From Candidatus Coprosoma intestinipullorum (GTDB lineage: Bacteria; Bacillota_I; Bacilli_A; RF39; UBA660): a DNA stretch of 49,713 nt. Below are positions 38,050-49,611 of this stretch, piece by piece (positions within the stretch are counted from its first letter, which is position 1; each line of letters starts with the position of its first letter). Below the pieces are notes generated by a model, which ran no database searches, was not told the origin of the DNA, and worked only from the letters and a program-made list of their open reading frames with translations. The stretch spans positions 1 to 49,713 of the forward strand of contig DVFV01000123.1 in assembly GCA_018713045.1 (NCBI GenBank), written 5' to 3'. The position numbers were made by a program, and so were the translations under genes.

Positions 38050-38325
38050 TTAAGATAGAATTTTCTTTTTAGCTTTAGTAATTCCACTTTCTAAAATTTC
38101 ATCTATTTCTCTTCCATAAGCGCTTTTAGTGGCGTTATAAGCAAGCATACAAATTGTCATTGGACCGACTGCCCCAGTTGGCGGAGTTATCAGTGATGCT
38201 TTTTTAGAGTTTTCATCAAAGGCAACATCACCGACAGCTTTTCCTTCTTGAAGTAATTTGATATATTCTCCTTTTATATCTAAGGCTACATCATCTTGAT
38301 ATATTCCTGGTCCCCATGCGCCCAT
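38050..38325 (-). CDS. DUF4259-like small protein
   Basis: [30 protein letters not shown]-terminus. Confidence 0.65.
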   Translation of the reverse strand: MGAWGPGIYQDDVALDIKGEYIKLLQEGKAVGDVAFDENSKKASLITPPTGAVGPMTICMLAYNATKSAYGREIDEILESGITKAKKKILS

Positions 38326-38425
38326 ATTTTCACACTCCTTTTAATATTTATTATCTATGTTCGTTATAACATTTCGTTTGATTTATAAATAGTATTTTTT
38401 ATAAATATATATTTAAAATGTAAAA

Positions 38426-38451
38426 AAGAACTGATTAATCCATCAGTTCTT
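38426..38451 (-). terminator. Terminator of rpoBC
   Basis: AAGAACTGAT-n6-ATCAGTTCTT followed by TTTTTT on the minus strand; overlaps the rpoC stop. Confidence 0.7.
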
Positions 38452-41400
38452 GTTCAAGGGCCTCTAAAGGTTCATCTTTTAGTAAAGCGTTTTCTAAAGT
38501 GTATTCGGTATCACGATATTTTTTCGCACCAGTTCCGGCAGGAATTAATTTACCAATGATAACGTTTTCTTTTAGACCAGTTAAGTGGTCAACTTTACCG
38601 TGAACGGCTGCATCAGTTAAGATTCTCGTAGTTTCTTGGAATGAAGCAGCTGATAAGAATGAATCAGTTTCAAGAGAGGCTTTAGTAATACCAAGTAAAA
38701 CAGGTTTTCCTGTTGAAGGACGTTTACCTTCAAGGATAAGTTTCTTGTTTTCTTCGGTAAATTCATTAATATTAATCATTGTTCCTGGTAAGAAGTAAGA
38801 ATCACCTGAATCAACGATTCTAATCTTAGAAATCATACGTTTTGCCATAATTTCAACGTGTTTATCAGAAATATCAACACCTTGTGAACGGTAAACTTTT
38901 TGAATTTCATATAAGATATATTGTTGAACAGTTATAGGGTCTGTTACAACTAGTAATTCTTTAGGGTTAATTGGTCCAGCGGTTAAACGCTCACCAGCTT
39001 TAACTTCTTGACCTTTTTCAACGATTAATTTAGCACCGTAATTTGTTACGTGTTCGCGAGTTTCAACATCATTTTTAACTGAGATCTTGAAGCTTCCACC
39101 GTCTTCTTTGATTTCAGTAACAACACCATTGATTTCAGATATTGTAGCTTTACCTTTAGGGTTACGAGCTTCAAAGATTTCGGTAACACGTGGAAGACCT
39201 TGAGTGATGTCGTCTCCACCGGCAACTCCACCTGTGTTGAAGTTACGCATTGTAAGCTGAGTACCAGGTTCACCGATTGATTGAGCGGCCATGATACCAA
39301 CTGCTTCACCAATTTCAACTTCAGAACCAGTTGCGAGGTTACGTCCATAACATTTACGGCAAACACCGTGGTCGATCTTACATGTAAGAACGCTTCTGAT
39401 TGGAACTTTAGTAATTCCGGCTTCGATTATCTTTTCAGCAATTCTTTCAGTAATGTATGTATCTTTTTCAACTAGAACTTCTTTAGTTCCTGGTTTTAAG
39501 ATATTTTTAGATGTATAACGACCAACGATACGATCTTCTAGTGATTCGATTAGAGTTCCATCAGTATTCTTGAAGGCTTCAATAACAACACCTTGATCAG
39601 TTCCACAGTCGTTAGCTTTAACGATAACGTCTTGAACGACATCGACTAACCTTCTAGTTAAGTAACCAGCATCGGCTGTTTTTAAAGCGGTATCAACGGC
39701 ACCTTTACGAGTACCATGGGTTGATGTAAAGAATTCTGATACGGTAACTCCTTCACTTAGAGAAGATGTGATTGGGATTTCAACGTAATCTCCGTTTGGC
39801 TTACTAACGATACCACGCATACCAGCAAGCTGTCCGTATTGATCGATAGATCCACGGGCCTTAGAATTAATCATCATAGAGATTGATGAGTTTGGATTAG
39901 CTTTTAACTGGTTGTTTAAGTCATCATAGATTTTATCTTTAGCATCAAACCAAGTTTGAATTACATTTTCATAACGTTCTTGATCGGTGATTAAACCACG
40001 TCTGAATTGTTTGTTGATAGTGTCAACTTTGTTTTGAGCTTCGTTGATAACATCTTTTTTGATCGAACTTTCTTTGATATCGTCGATTGAAATACTAACA
40101 CCAGAGATTGTCGAATATTTGAATCCTAAGTTTTTAATCGCATCAAGCATAACTGAGGTTTCAGTTGTGTGATAACGTTTATATATTTGTGAAATTAGTT
40201 TTCCGATAACGCTTTTATTGAAAGCTGGAACTAATTCTTTGTTTTTAATTTCTTCCGGTATGTTTTTACCTTTATCGATAAAATGAACAGCTGGAGTTGA
40301 TTTAGTAGCGTTTTCTGATGTTCCGTCGTTAATATATTGGAATGTATCTGGGAAAACGTCATTGAATATTAATTTACCTGGAGTTGTAACTAAATATTTG
40401 TCTAAATATTTATCTGGGAAAATCTTATGTTTAAATGATTTTACCGGAACAGCAACTCTGGCATGCATATCAACTTCGCCTCTTTGGAAGGCCATAATAA
40501 CGTCATCGCTATTACGGAATGCACGTCCTTCACCTTTAGCTCCTGGTTTTTCCATGGTCAGATAATAGTTACCTAAGACCATATCCTGTCTTGGAGTAAC
40601 GATTGGAGAACCATCTTTTGGTGAAAGAATGTTGTTAGAAGCAAGCATTAGGATTCTGGCTTCAGCTTGAGCTTCTTCACTAATTGGAACGTGGATTGCC
40701 ATCTGGTCTCCATCGAAGTCGGCATTGAAACCTTCACAGACAAGTGGATGGATACGGATTGCTTTTCCATCGACTAATTTTGGTTCGAAGGCTTGGATAC
40801 CTAAACGGTGAAGCGTAGGCGCACGGTTAAGCATAACTGGATGTTCTTTAATAACTTCTTCAACAACATCCCAAACACGTTCGTCTTGATTTTCAATCAT
40901 TCTCTTAGCTGCTTTGATGTTGCTGGCAATTTCCTTAGAAACAAGTCCATGAATTACATGTGGTTTAAATAATTCAAGAGCCATTTCTTTTGGAAGACCA
41001 CATTCGTGCATCTTAAGTGATGGTCCAACAACGATAACTGAACGGCCGGAATAATCGACACGTTTACCAAGTAAGTTTTGACGGAAACGACCTTGTTTAC
41101 CTTTTAACATACTTGATAGTGATTTAAGCGGTCTATTACCTGGACCTGTGATGTTTTTACCACGGCGTCCGTTATCAAATAAGGCGTCTACTGCTTCTTG
41201 AAGCATACGCTTTTCGTTTTGAATGATAATAGATGGTGCGCTTAAATCGATAAGCTTTTTCAAACGGTTATTACGGTTAATAACTCTTCTATATAAATCG
41301 TTTAAATCAGATGTGGCAAATCTACCACCGTCTAATTGAATCATCGGTCTGAGCTCTGGTGGAATTACTGGAAGAGCATCCAAAATCATCCATTCAGGGC

Positions 41401-42070
41401 GATTACCTGATTCTAGGAATGCGTCTAAAACGTCTAAACGTTTAATTAAACGAACACGTTTTTGACTAGATGAATCTTTAATTTCATCGATTTCTTTTTT
41501 GATTGTGTCGACTTCTTTTTGTAAGTCAACTTCTTTTAATAATTCTTTAATGGCTTCAGCACCCATACCTACTCTAAATGTGTTTCCGTATTTTTCATAG
41601 TATGAGCGGTATTCCTTATCACTGATTGTCTGTTTTTTCTCAAGTGGTGTATCACCTGGGTCAAGGACAACGTAAGAGACGAAGTATAGTACTTCTTCAA
41701 GGTCTCTTGGTGACATATCTAGAACTAATCCCATTCTAGATGGAACGCCTTTAAAGAACCAGATGTGAGATACAGGAGTTGCAAGTTCAATGTGTCCCAT
41801 ACGTTCACGACGTACTTTGGACTTAGTTACTTCAACTCCACATCTATCACAAATGATATTTTTATATCTTAATCTTTTGTATTTACCACAAGCACATTCA
41901 AAGTCCTTTGTTGGTCCAAAGATTTTTTCGCAAAATAAGCCATCACGTTCTGGTTTTAGAGTACGATAGTTCATCGTTTCGGCTTTTTTTACTTCACCGT
42001 AAGACCAAGAACGGATTTTTTCTGGTGAGGCAATGGCTATTCTTAAGCCAGCAAAGCTATTAGCATCCAT
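38435..42070 (-). CDS. rpoC: DNA-directed RNA polymerase subunit beta'
   Basis: [57 protein letters not shown]. Confidence 0.99.
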   Translation of the reverse strand: MDANSFAGLRIAIASPEKIRSWSYGEVKKAETMNYRTLKPERDGLFCEKIFGPTKDFECACGKYKRLRYKNIICDRCGVEVTKSKVRRERMGHIELATPVSHIWFFKGVPSRMGLVLDMSPRDLEEVLYFVSYVVLDPGDTPLEKKQTISDKEYRSYYEKYGNTFRVGMGAEAIKELLKEVDLQKEVDTIKKEIDEIKDSSSQKRVRLIKRLDVLDAFLESGNRPEWMILDALPVIPPELRPMIQLDGGRFATSDLNDLYRRVINRNNRLKKLIDLSAPSIIIQNEKRMLQEAVDALFDNGRRGKNITGPGNRPLKSLSSMLKGKQGRFRQNLLGKRVDYSGRSVIVVGPSLKMHECGLPKEMALELFKPHVIHGLVSKEIASNIKAAKRMIENQDERVWDVVEEVIKEHPVMLNRAPTLHRLGIQAFEPKLVDGKAIRIHPLVCEGFNADFDGDQMAIHVPISEEAQAEARILMLASNNILSPKDGSPIVTPRQDMVLGNYYLTMEKPGAKGEGRAFRNSDDVIMAFQRGEVDMHARVAVPVKSFKHKIFPDKYLDKYLVTTPGKLIFNDVFPDTFQYINDGTSENATKSTPAVHFIDKGKNIPEEIKNKELVPAFNKSVIGKLISQIYKRYHTTETSVMLDAIKNLGFKYSTISGVSISIDDIKESSIKKDVINEAQNKVDTINKQFRRGLITDQERYENVIQTWFDAKDKIYDDLNNQLKANPNSSISMMINSKARGSIDQYGQLAGMRGIVSKPNGDYVEIPITSSLSEGVTVSEFFTSTHGTRKGAVDTALKTADAGYLTRRLVDVVQDVIVKANDCGTDQGVVIEAFKNTDGTLIESLEDRIVGRYTSKNILKPGTKEVLVEKDTYITERIAEKIIEAGITKVPIRSVLTCKIDHGVCRKCYGRNLATGSEVEIGEAVGIMAAQSIGEPGTQLTMRNFNTGGVAGGDDITQGLPRVTEIFEARNPKGKATISEINGVVTEIKEDGGSFKISVKNDVETREHVTNYGAKLIVEKGQEVKAGERLTAGPINPKELLVVTDPITVQQYILYEIQKVYRSQGVDISDKHVEIMAKRMISKIRIVDSGDSYFLPGTMININEFTEENKKLILEGKRPSTGKPVLLGITKASLETDSFLSAASFQETTRILTDAAVHGKVDHLTGLKENVIIGKLIPAGTGAKKYRDTEYTLENALLKDEPLEALEQELMD

Positions 42071-45000
42071 TATTTATCCTCCCCTTCCAAATTTTCTAAT
42101 TCTTCGGCTGTTGGTTCTTTTAAACCAAAGTCGTCAAAATCGTCAAGTTCATGTTCAAGATCACTTTCATCAGTTTGAGCTTGATCAAGATCTTCTTCTG
42201 GTTCAGCTGTCTTTAAATTTTCAGATTTTTCGTTTTCGTCTAAGTCTGGAACAAAGCTATCTTTTTCAGCTTCTTCTAAGTCTTTTAATTCGACGAATTT
42301 ACCTTCATTATTTAGAACAGTTATATCTAAACCTAAAGCTTGGAATTCTTTGATGACAACTCTGAAGCTTTCTGGAACACCAAATTCTGGTAATTCTTCA
42401 CCTTTGACTAAGGCTTCGTATACTTTAACACGGCCGGTAACGTCGTCTGATTTTACAGTCATCATTTCTTGAAGAACATGAGATGCACCATACGCATATA
42501 ATGCCCATACTTCCATTTCTCCGAAACGTTGACCACCGAACTGAGCTTTACCACCTAATGGTTGTTGTGTAACTAATGAATAAGGTCCAGTTGAACGAGC
42601 GTGAATCTTATCGTCAACCATGTGGTCGAGCTTGATCATATACATAACACCGACACTAATACGGTTATCGAAGGCTTCACCGGTACGTCCATCGTATAAA
42701 ACCATTTTACCGTCACGGTCTAATCCAGCTTCTTCTAGAGCGTCTAGGATTTCTTCTCTGGTTGCACCATCGAATACTGGAGTTGCCATGTAGGTATTTA
42801 AGGTTTTAGCAGCCATACCTAAATGAAGTTCTAAAATCTGACCGATGTTCATACGAGATGGAACACCTAGTGGGTTTAATAAGACATCGACTGTGTTTCC
42901 GTCTTTATCGTAAGGCATATCTTCTTCTGGTAAAACTAGAGAAACAACACCTTTGTTTCCGTGACGTCCTGAGATTTTATCACCAACGGTAATTTTTCTC
43001 TTTTGAGCGATGTAAACTCTGATTTTTTTGCTTACACCAGCTGGAAGTTCATCGTCGTCCTCTTTAGTTAAAATTTGAACATCGTGAACGATTCCTCCGC
43101 CACCGTGTTGAACTCTTAGAGAAGTATCTCTTACTTCACGAGTTTTTTCACCAAAGATTGCGTGTAACAATTTTTCTTCTGAAGTAAGTTCAGCCATACC
43201 TTTTGGTGTAACTTTTCCAACTAGGATATCGTCGTCTTTAACTTCAGTACCGATACGGATGATTCCGTTTTCGTCTAAGTTTTTACGAGCTTCTTCAGAA
43301 ACGTTTGGAATATCTCTAGTAAACTCTTCTGGTCCGAGTTTAGTGTCACGACATTCGATTTCATAATCTTTGATGTGAATTGAGGTGAAGGCGTCGTCTT
43401 TAACTAATCTTTCGTTTAAGACAACTGCATCTTCATAGTTATAACCTTCGTAGTTGATGAAGGCAACTTTTAGGTTTTTACCTAAAGCCATTTCTCCTTT
43501 ATCTGTTGAAGGTCCATCGGCAATGACATCGCCTTTTTTGATCTTATCGCCTTTACGAACGATTGGAATTTGGTGATAACATGTACCACTGTTGCTTCGT
43601 TCGAAACCTTCTAAGTAATATGTATCTGTTCCTTTAAGGTTTTTAACGATAATTTTACGAGCGTCGACATAGTCAACTGTTCCGTCAGCTTTAGCAACGA
43701 TAACAGCGCCTGAGTCTTTAGCAGCAATCGCTTCAACACCTGTTCCAACGAATGGAGCTTCTGGTTTTAAAAGTGGGATTGCTTGACGTTGCATGTTCGC
43801 ACCCATCAAGGCTCTTTTTCCATCGTCGTGCTCGAGGAATGGAATTCCACTAGTAGTAATTGATATTACTTGTTGTGGAGATACGTCCATGTAATCGATT
43901 TGTTCTTTGTTTACGATAATGTTTTCGTTTTCGTGACGAACAGGAACACGATCTTCGATGATAATATCGTCATCGTTTGTTTTAATGGTTGCTGGTGCAA
44001 TATAGTATTCAAGCTCTTCATCAGCAGTCATATATTTGATTTCATCAGTTAATTTGCAATTTTCAACTCGACGATATGGAGTCATGATAAATCCATATTC
44101 GTTGACTTTGGCGTAACTTGCAAGTGATGTAATAAGTCCGATGTTTGGTCCTTCTGGAGACTCAACTGGACATATACGACCATAGTGTGATGGGTTAACG
44201 TCACGTACTTCCATACTGGCACGGTCTTTAGAAAGTCCGCCTGGTCCTAAAGAAGAAAGTCTTCTCTTATTAGTAAGTTCAGCGATTGGGTTAATTTGAT
44301 CCATGAACTGAGACAATTGTGATGATCCGAAGAATTCTTTAATTGCGGCAGTTAATGGTCTTATGTTGATTAAAGTTTTTGGAGTTACTTCAGTTATTTC
44401 CTGAGTACTCATACGATCTCTAATCATTCTTTCAATTCTACTGATACCAATTCTGAATTGGTTTTGAAGTAGTTCACCAACTTGTCTGACACGACGGTTA
44501 GATAAGTGATCGATTTCGTCAAATTTACCAATTCCTTCTAATAAGTTTAAGTAATATGATAATGAAGCGTAGATATCGGAAATTGTAAGTCTTTTGATGT
44601 CGATATCTTGATCATTACCAATGACATTAACGATTTTATCAGGATTTTTCTTAGAGTATACTTTGATCATTTGAACTTTATCATAAGTATCTAAGTCGTG
44701 ATTGATTAAAACTTCTTTTTTACCGTAACCGTTTTTAAAGATTGGTTTTAATTTCTCAAGTAAATCCTTAGTTATTTCTTCTCCGCTTGAAGCAATAACT
44801 TCACCGTCAACTTCAATAGTTTCAGCTAAAACACAGCCTAATAGACGGTCAGTGATGTTTAGCTTTTTATTGAATTTGTAACGACCTACTTTAGCTAAGT
44901 CGTAACGGAAGGCGTCGAAAAATCTAGTAATCAATTGGTTTTTCGCACTTTCTAAGGTTGAAGGTTCTCCTGGTCTTAGTTTAGTGTGAATATCAATTAA

Positions 45001-45699
45001 AGCTTCGTCGGTGTTTTTGTTCGTATCTTTTTCAATAGTTTTTAAAAGATAGTCATCTTCACCAAATAAGTCGATGATATCGTTATCACTAGATAAACCG
45101 ACAGCTCTTAAAAGAGTTGTGACAGGAACTTTACGAGTTCTGTCGATACGGACATATATAATGTCACGGGCATCGGTTTCGTATTCAAGCCAAGTACCAC
45201 GACTTGGAATGATTTGGGAACCAATAGTTACTTTACCATTTTTCTTGTCTACTTCTTTACCGAAATAAACAGATGGTGATCTAACTAATTGGGATACGAT
45301 TACTCTTTCAGCCCCGTTGACAATAAATGAGCCACTGTCAGTCATAACAGGCATGTCACCTAAGTAAATTTCTTGTTCTTTTACTTCGCCGGTTTCGGCA
45401 TTGAAAAGACGAGCTTCTACTTTAAGTGGTGCAGCATAAGTAGAATATCTCTCTTTACATTGTTTAATAGAATATCTTGGTTCGTCAAAACTGTAGTCGC
45501 CAAATTCTAAAGACAAATTTCCAGTGAAACTTTCCACTGGAAAAATATCGTCAAAGACTTCTTTGATTCCTTCAGTTAAAAACCATTCATAAGATTTCTT
45601 TTGAATTTCTAATAAGTTAGAAAGTTCAACAGTATGTTTTGTTTTTCCGTAATTTCTTCTCTCACGTTTTGCGTTGATTTTTTGAATTTTGTAAGCCAA
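42070..45699 (-). CDS. rpoB: DNA-directed RNA polymerase subunit beta
   Basis: [58 protein letters not shown] overlap with rpoC. Confidence 0.99.
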   Translation of the reverse strand: MAYKIQKINAKRERRNYGKTKHTVELSNLLEIQKKSYEWFLTEGIKEVFDDIFPVESFTGNLSLEFGDYSFDEPRYSIKQCKERYSTYAAPLKVEARLFNAETGEVKEQEIYLGDMPVMTDSGSFIVNGAERVIVSQLVRSPSVYFGKEVDKKNGKVTIGSQIIPSRGTWLEYETDARDIIYVRIDRTRKVPVTTLLRAVGLSSDNDIIDLFGEDDYLLKTIEKDTNKNTDEALIDIHTKLRPGEPSTLESAKNQLITRFFDAFRYDLAKVGRYKFNKKLNITDRLLGCVLAETIEVDGEVIASSGEEITKDLLEKLKPIFKNGYGKKEVLINHDLDTYDKVQMIKVYSKKNPDKIVNVIGNDQDIDIKRLTISDIYASLSYYLNLLEGIGKFDEIDHLSNRRVRQVGELLQNQFRIGISRIERMIRDRMSTQEITEVTPKTLINIRPLTAAIKEFFGSSQLSQFMDQINPIAELTNKRRLSSLGPGGLSKDRASMEVRDVNPSHYGRICPVESPEGPNIGLITSLASYAKVNEYGFIMTPYRRVENCKLTDEIKYMTADEELEYYIAPATIKTNDDDIIIEDRVPVRHENENIIVNKEQIDYMDVSPQQVISITTSGIPFLEHDDGKRALMGANMQRQAIPLLKPEAPFVGTGVEAIAAKDSGAVIVAKADGTVDYVDARKIIVKNLKGTDTYYLEGFERSNSGTCYHQIPIVRKGDKIKKGDVIADGPSTDKGEMALGKNLKVAFINYEGYNYEDAVVLNERLVKDDAFTSIHIKDYEIECRDTKLGPEEFTRDIPNVSEEARKNLDENGIIRIGTEVKDDDILVGKVTPKGMAELTSEEKLLHAIFGEKTREVRDTSLRVQHGGGGIVHDVQILTKEDDDELPAGVSKKIRVYIAQKRKITVGDKISGRHGNKGVVSLVLPEEDMPYDKDGNTVDVLLNPLGVPSRMNIGQILELHLGMAAKTLNTYMATPVFDGATREEILDALEEAGLDRDGKMVLYDGRTGEAFDNRISVGVMYMIKLDHMVDDKIHARSTGPYSLVTQQPLGGKAQFGGQRFGEMEVWALYAYGASHVLQEMMTVKSDDVTGRVKVYEALVKGEELPEFGVPESFRVVIKEFQALGLDITVLNNEGKFVELKDLEEAEKDSFVPDLDENEKSENLKTAEPEEDLDQAQTDESDLEHELDDFDDFGLKEPTAEELENLEGEDK

Positions 45700-45767
45700 T
45701 TTGTCACCCCTATAACCTAAATTTTCGTTATTTCATGTACCCCAAAAATACATGTCACCATTTTATA

Positions 45768-45796
45768 ATTATACTTTTGTTTCTCGCGGTTGTCAA
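45768..45796 (-). promoter_or_regulatory. sigmaA promoter of rpoBC
   Basis: Minus strand TTGACA-N17-TATAAT; -35 overlaps the 3' end of the upstream methyltransferase gene. Confidence 0.8.
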
Positions 45797-46377
45797 TGTT
45801 TTTTAGCAGATATTATATAAAAACCTTTATTTTTTGCGATGATGGTTACTTCGTAAATTTTACTTAAATCACGAGCTGTGGTTTTTGCTCCTTGGTTTTT
45901 ATTTATAACAAATATAAGCTTCCCATCTGGTTTTAAATGTTTTTCTGCTTCAAATAAGATTTTGTACAGTGTTTTCTTCCCTACTCTTATCGGCGGGTTA
46001 GTAACAATATAATCGTATTTTTTTGTGACGTTTGTATAAAGATCACTTTGAAAAATGTTTACGGATACGTTATTTATTTTAGCATTTTTCCGAGCTAAGT
46101 TTAGAGCTCTTTCGTTGACGTCGAGCATATCGATATTGGCAGAGGTGTTCTTTTTTAAATAGATTCCGATTGGTCCATAGCCACAGCCAAAATCAAGGAT
46201 GTCCCCTTTAAGAACTTGAATGGGCAGGTTTTCGAGTAATGATCTCGTACCAAAGTCTAAACCGTGCTTGGAGAAGACGCCATTATCCGTTATGAATGTA
46301 AGGTCTGTATTTTTGATTTTTACTTTTATTTCATTTTCATTACTTTCGACATAATCGTTTGTAAAATAATGTGACAT
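45793..46377 (-). CDS. RsmC-like class I methyltransferase (YbxB-type)
   Basis: SHYFTNDYVESNENEIKV, VFSKHGLDFGTRSLLENL, DILDFGCGYGPIGIYL, DYIVTNPPIRVGK; position between rplL and rpoB. Confidence 0.92.
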   Translation of the reverse strand: MSHYFTNDYVESNENEIKVKIKNTDLTFITDNGVFSKHGLDFGTRSLLENLPIQVLKGDILDFGCGYGPIGIYLKKNTSANIDMLDVNERALNLARKNAKINNVSVNIFQSDLYTNVTKKYDYIVTNPPIRVGKKTLYKILFEAEKHLKPDGKLIFVINKNQGAKTTARDLSKIYEVTIIAKNKGFYIISAKKH

Positions 46378-46400
46378 ATTATACCTTTCTTAGCTAAAAA

Positions 46401-46419
46401 GCCCGCAATTATTGCAGGC
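46401..46419 (-). terminator. Terminator after rplL
   Basis: Minus strand GCCTGCAAT-A-ATTGCGGGC followed by TTTTT. Confidence 0.6.
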
Positions 46420-46434
46420 CTTATTTAGAATAAA

Positions 46435-46803
46435 CTATTTAACTTCTACAGAAGCTCCAGCTTCTTCTAATTTAGCTTTTAATTCATCAGCTTCACTTGA
46501 AGGGATGTTTTCTTTGATAGCTCCACCGTTATCAGCTAAGTCTTTAGCTTCTTTTAAGCCTAAACCAGTAACTTCTTTGATTAATTTGATAACTGGTAAT
46601 TTGTTTGGACCAGCAGATGTTAAAGTAACAGTTACTGTACTTGGACCTTCGTCAGCAGCGGCAGCAGCTGGTGCAGCAGCAACGGCTACAGCACTAGGGT
46701 CAACACCAAATTCCTCCTTCATAGCGTCTACTAATTCTTTAACTTCAAGAATAGACATTTCTTTTAATCCTTCAATGAATTCTTCTTTTGTAAATTTTGC
46801 CAT
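46435..46803 (-). CDS. rplL: 50S ribosomal protein L7/L12
   Basis: EFGVDPSAVAVAAAPAAAAADEG...KLPVIKLIKEVTGLGLKEAKDLAD. Confidence 0.98.
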   Translation of the reverse strand: MAKFTKEEFIEGLKEMSILEVKELVDAMKEEFGVDPSAVAVAAAPAAAAADEGPSTVTVTLTSAGPNKLPVIKLIKEVTGLGLKEAKDLADNGGAIKENIPSSEADELKAKLEEAGASVEVK

Positions 46804-46820
46804 TTAAATCATTCCTTTCT

Positions 46821-47312
46821 TTATTTTTCTAAATCTTTGCTATATAGATCTAAGCAAATTGATAAGTCTCTAACTGTTCCCATCATGCCTGAAGCAAGCA
46901 TAGTAAGTAATCCTTCTCTAGATGGAATATTAGATAATTCTTGTAATTTTGCTTCATCTGCGATTTCACCATCAATAATACCGGCTTTTAAAATTAAAGC
47001 TGGATGAGTTTTGGCGAAGTCAGCTAAAACTTTAACTGGAGCGATTTCGTCTTCAGAAAAGGCCATAGCTTTTGGTCCTTTAAGTTCATCAGCTAAGTCG
47101 ATTTTTAAAGTGTCGAATGCTCTTTTAACTAAAGTGTTTTTGTAAATTTTGAACTTAGAACCGGTTTCAGCAAGTTTGTTTCGCAGTTCGTTAGTGTCTT
47201 CAACAGTTAATCCTTGATATTCGAATAAAACCATTGATTTAGCTTCTTTAGTTCTTTTAGCTATTTCATCGATAATATCTTGTTTTTTATCGAGAATTTT
47301 TTGATTTGCCAA
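46821..47312 (-). CDS. rplJ: 50S ribosomal protein L10
   Basis: (M)ANQKILDKKQDIIDEIAKRTKEAKSMVLFEYQGLTV; probable TTG start at 47312 preceded by AAGGAAGGTG. Confidence 0.97.
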   Translation of the reverse strand: MANQKILDKKQDIIDEIAKRTKEAKSMVLFEYQGLTVEDTNELRNKLAETGSKFKIYKNTLVKRAFDTLKIDLADELKGPKAMAFSEDEIAPVKVLADFAKTHPALILKAGIIDGEIADEAKLQELSNIPSREGLLTMLASGMMGTVRDLSICLDLYSKDLEK

Positions 47313-47337
47313 GAATAACACCTTCCTTTCTTCCACC

Positions 47338-47432
47338 GCAACAAAAAGCTCTACAAGACGTAGAGCTCCAAGGTTAACAAATGTCCTCGGTAGGATATTA
47401 AGCTTTTTAGCACCTACTGTCTACGGCTTTCA
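47338..47432 (-). ncRNA. Ribosomal protein L10 leader with attenuator hairpin
   Basis: Minus strand GAAAGCCGTAGACAGTAGGTGCTAAAAAGCTTAATATCCTACCGAGGAC...AGCTCTAC-gtctt-GTAGAGCTTTTT; sits directly upstream of rplJ. Confidence 0.8.
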
Positions 47433-47439
47433 TGTATTC

Positions 47440-47468
47440 ATTATAGCATATTTGATTTTAGAAGTCAA
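47440..47468 (-). promoter_or_regulatory. sigmaA promoter of rplJL
   Basis: Minus strand TTGACT-N17-TATAAT; -35 lies in the last codons of rplA. Confidence 0.75.
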
Positions 47469-48153
47469 AGCTATTTATATCAACTTTAACTCCTGGCCCC
47501 ATTGTTGAAGATATAGTTATATTTTTAACATATGTTCCTTTAACAACAGATGGTTTTGCTTTAACGATAACACTTACGAAAGTTTTTAGGTTTTCAAGTA
47601 AGTCTTCTTCACTGAATGAAGATTTACCGATTAAAGCGTGAACGTTTCCGTATGAATCAGTACGGTATTCAACACGACCTTTTTTAACTTCTTCAACGGC
47701 TTTTTTAGTATCTAAAGTAACCGTTCCAGTTTTTGGATTTGGCATTAGTCCTTTAGGTCCTAAAATACGTCCGATTTTTCCTAAAGCTGGCATCATATCT
47801 GGAGTTGCAATCATAACGTCGAAATCAAACCAGTTTTCTTTTTGAATTTTATCTAAGTAATCAGTGTCGCCAACGTAGTCAGCACCGGCTTCTTTTGCGG
47901 CGTCGGCAGCAGCACCTTTAGCGATTACTAATACTTTTTTAGATTTACCAGTTCCTTTTGGTAAAACGATAGCTCCTCTTAATTGTTGGTCAGCTTTTTT
48001 CGTATCTAGATTTAGATGCATAGCTACTTCAACAGAAGAGTCAAATTTAGTTGTTGCTGTTTCTTTAACTAATTTAACAGCTTCTTCTTTAGTATATAAT
48101 TTATGTTTGTCAACTTTTTCAGCTGACTCTAAAAATCTCTTACTCTTTTTCAT
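47458..48153 (-). CDS. rplA: 50S ribosomal protein L1
   Basis: [42 protein letters not shown]. Confidence 0.98.
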   Translation of the reverse strand: MKKSKRFLESAEKVDKHKLYTKEEAVKLVKETATTKFDSSVEVAMHLNLDTKKADQQLRGAIVLPKGTGKSKKVLVIAKGAAADAAKEAGADYVGDTDYLDKIQKENWFDFDVMIATPDMMPALGKIGRILGPKGLMPNPKTGTVTLDTKKAVEEVKKGRVEYRTDSYGNVHALIGKSSFSEEDLLENLKTFVSVIVKAKPSVVKGTYVKNITISSTMGPGVKVDINSFDF

Positions 48154-48168
48154 TTTTTAATTCCTCCT

Positions 48169-48203
48169 TGTGGTTTGGTGGAAAGCGGATATTTCCTCCC
48201 ACA
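48169..48203 (-). promoter_or_regulatory. Candidate L1-binding leader element upstream of rplA
   Basis: Minus strand GTGGGAGGAAATATCCGCTTTCCACCAAACCACA, similar to the rplK leader element. Confidence 0.4.
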
Positions 48204-48218
48204 TAGGCTATACCTATG

Positions 48219-48647
48219 TTAATCTTCTACTTTGATTCCCATATTTAAAGCTGTTCCGGCAATTGTGTTCATTGCAGCTTCTACGGTTGAACAGTTTAAA
48301 TCTGGTAATTTAGTTTCAGCAATTTCTCTTAATTGTTCTTTAGTAATGGTTCCAACAATTTCGTTTTTACCTTTTGTTCCACCTTTATTAATTTTAGCAG
48401 CTCTTTTGATTAAGAATGGAGCTGGTGGAGTTTTAACGACGAAGTCGAATGTACGATCTTCATATACGTTAATTACAACTGGTAAAACATCTCCCATTTT
48501 ATCTCTTGTAGCTTCGTTGAATTTAGTACAAAATTCTCCTAAGTTAACTCCGGCTGGACCTAAAACTGTACCAACTGGTGGTTGTGGGGTTGCCTTACCG
48601 GCTTCGATTTGTAATTTGATTTGCTTAACTAATTTTGCTTTTGCCAC
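48219..48647 (-). CDS. rplK: 50S ribosomal protein L11
   Basis: (V)[46 protein letters not shown] start at 48647 after GGAGGTG. Confidence 0.98.
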   Translation of the reverse strand: MAKAKLVKQIKLQIEAGKATPQPPVGTVLGPAGVNLGEFCTKFNEATRDKMGDVLPVVINVYEDRTFDFVVKTPPAPFLIKRAAKINKGGTKGKNEIVGTITKEQLREIAETKLPDLNCSTVEAAMNTIAGTALNMGIKVED

Positions 48648-48677
48648 GAAAAACACCTCCTATAATATTTTTTCGTG

Positions 48678-48737
48678 AGTGGTTCAAATGATTATCCGCC
48701 AACTGAATTTCAGTTTTCATTTTATGAATCTCCCACT
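48678..48737 (-). promoter_or_regulatory. Candidate L1-binding leader of rplK
   Basis: Minus strand AGTGGGAGATTCAT...GGCGGATAATCATTTGAACCACT within the 5' UTR. Confidence 0.45.
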
Positions 48738-48762
48738 TAAAGCTATAAAACATAGCTATTTA

Positions 48763-48791
48763 ATAATATCACAAATTAAATAATTTGTAAA
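48763..48791 (-). promoter_or_regulatory. sigmaA promoter of rplK
   Basis: Minus strand TTTACA-N17-TATTAT. Confidence 0.65.
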
Positions 48792-49325
48792 CTAAGCCTT
48801 AGTAATTTGTGATAATTCGAGTTCGACAACGGTTTCTTGGCCGAACAGGTCAATTGAGACTTCGAGTTTTGCATTTGGAAGGTCAACTGATTTGATTTCA
48901 CCATACATTCCGTCGAATGGACCTGAGATAACCTTGATTTTTTCACCAATTTTAAGGTCACTATCGGCTTGAAGACGACTCATGCCCATTGATCCTAGGA
49001 TTTTATCTACTTCCTGAGGAGTTAATGGGAAAGGTTTTGCTCCTTTACCAGATGATCCGATAAATCCGGTTACTCCTGGAGTATTTCTGACGATGAACCA
49101 AGCTTCATCTGTCATGATCATTTCAACTAAAATGTATCCTGGGAATAGTTTGGTTGTTTTTTCTTTACCATTTTCATCAACTGATTTTACTTCGGGAACG
49201 ACTACTCTTAAGATATAGTCTTCCATTCCCATAGAACTAGCACGCATTTCTAATTTTTCTTTAACTTTATTCTCGTGCCCAGAATAAGTATTGACAACAT
49301 ACCACTCTTTTTTCATATCTTCCAT
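48792..49325 (-). CDS. nusG: Transcription termination/antitermination protein NusG
   Basis: WYVVNTYSGHENKVKEKL; FPGYILVEM; VRNTPGVTGFIG; GPFDGMYGEI KOW motif. Confidence 0.98.
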   Translation of the reverse strand: MEDMKKEWYVVNTYSGHENKVKEKLEMRASSMGMEDYILRVVVPEVKSVDENGKEKTTKLFPGYILVEMIMTDEAWFIVRNTPGVTGFIGSSGKGAKPFPLTPQEVDKILGSMGMSRLQADSDLKIGEKIKVISGPFDGMYGEIKSVDLPNAKLEVSIDLFGQETVVELELSQITKA

Positions 49326-49327
49326 AA

Positions 49328-49513
49328 TTATAACCTCTCTAGTAACTCTCTAATACCAGCAATAATGAAGTCTGATGCGACAAAGAAAAGACTTAAGAAG
49401 ACGATGCAGAGAAATACCCAAATGGCATAGTGCATGGTTTCTTTTCCTTTTGGCCATCTAACTTTTTTCATTTCTTTGATTACGTTACCGAAAAATCCTT
49501 TGATTTTTCCCAT
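49328..49513 (-). CDS. secE: Preprotein translocase subunit SecE
   Basis: VIKEMKKVRWPKGKETMHYAIWVFLCIVFLSLFFVASDFII; adjacent to nusG. Confidence 0.96.
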   Translation of the reverse strand: MGKIKGFFGNVIKEMKKVRWPKGKETMHYAIWVFLCIVFLSLFFVASDFIIAGIRELLERL

Positions 49514-49582
49514 ATTTTCACCTACTTTTAAATCTTATGATTTTCTAAAATAAAAAACACTTTTATGTGCTTTTCTAGGTAA

Positions 49583-49611
49583 ATAATAACACAAATATAT
49601 AGTGTTGTCAA
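49583..49611 (-). promoter_or_regulatory. sigmaA promoter of secE-nusG
   Basis: Minus strand TTGACA-N17-TATTAT. Confidence 0.75.

Noticed and set aside
39046-39366. 106-aa minus-strand ORF inside rpoC
   Set aside because: Alternative frame of a highly conserved rpoC segment.
46412-46807. 131-aa plus-strand Ala-rich ORF
   Set aside because: Antisense shadow of rplL.
48232-48678. 148-aa plus-strand ORF
   Set aside because: Antisense to rplK; no RBS and no domain.
49549-49575. Possible attenuator hairpin in the secE leader (AGCAC-n6-GTGTTTTTTATTTT)
   Set aside because: Stem is only about 3-4 bp with a mismatch; too weak to call.
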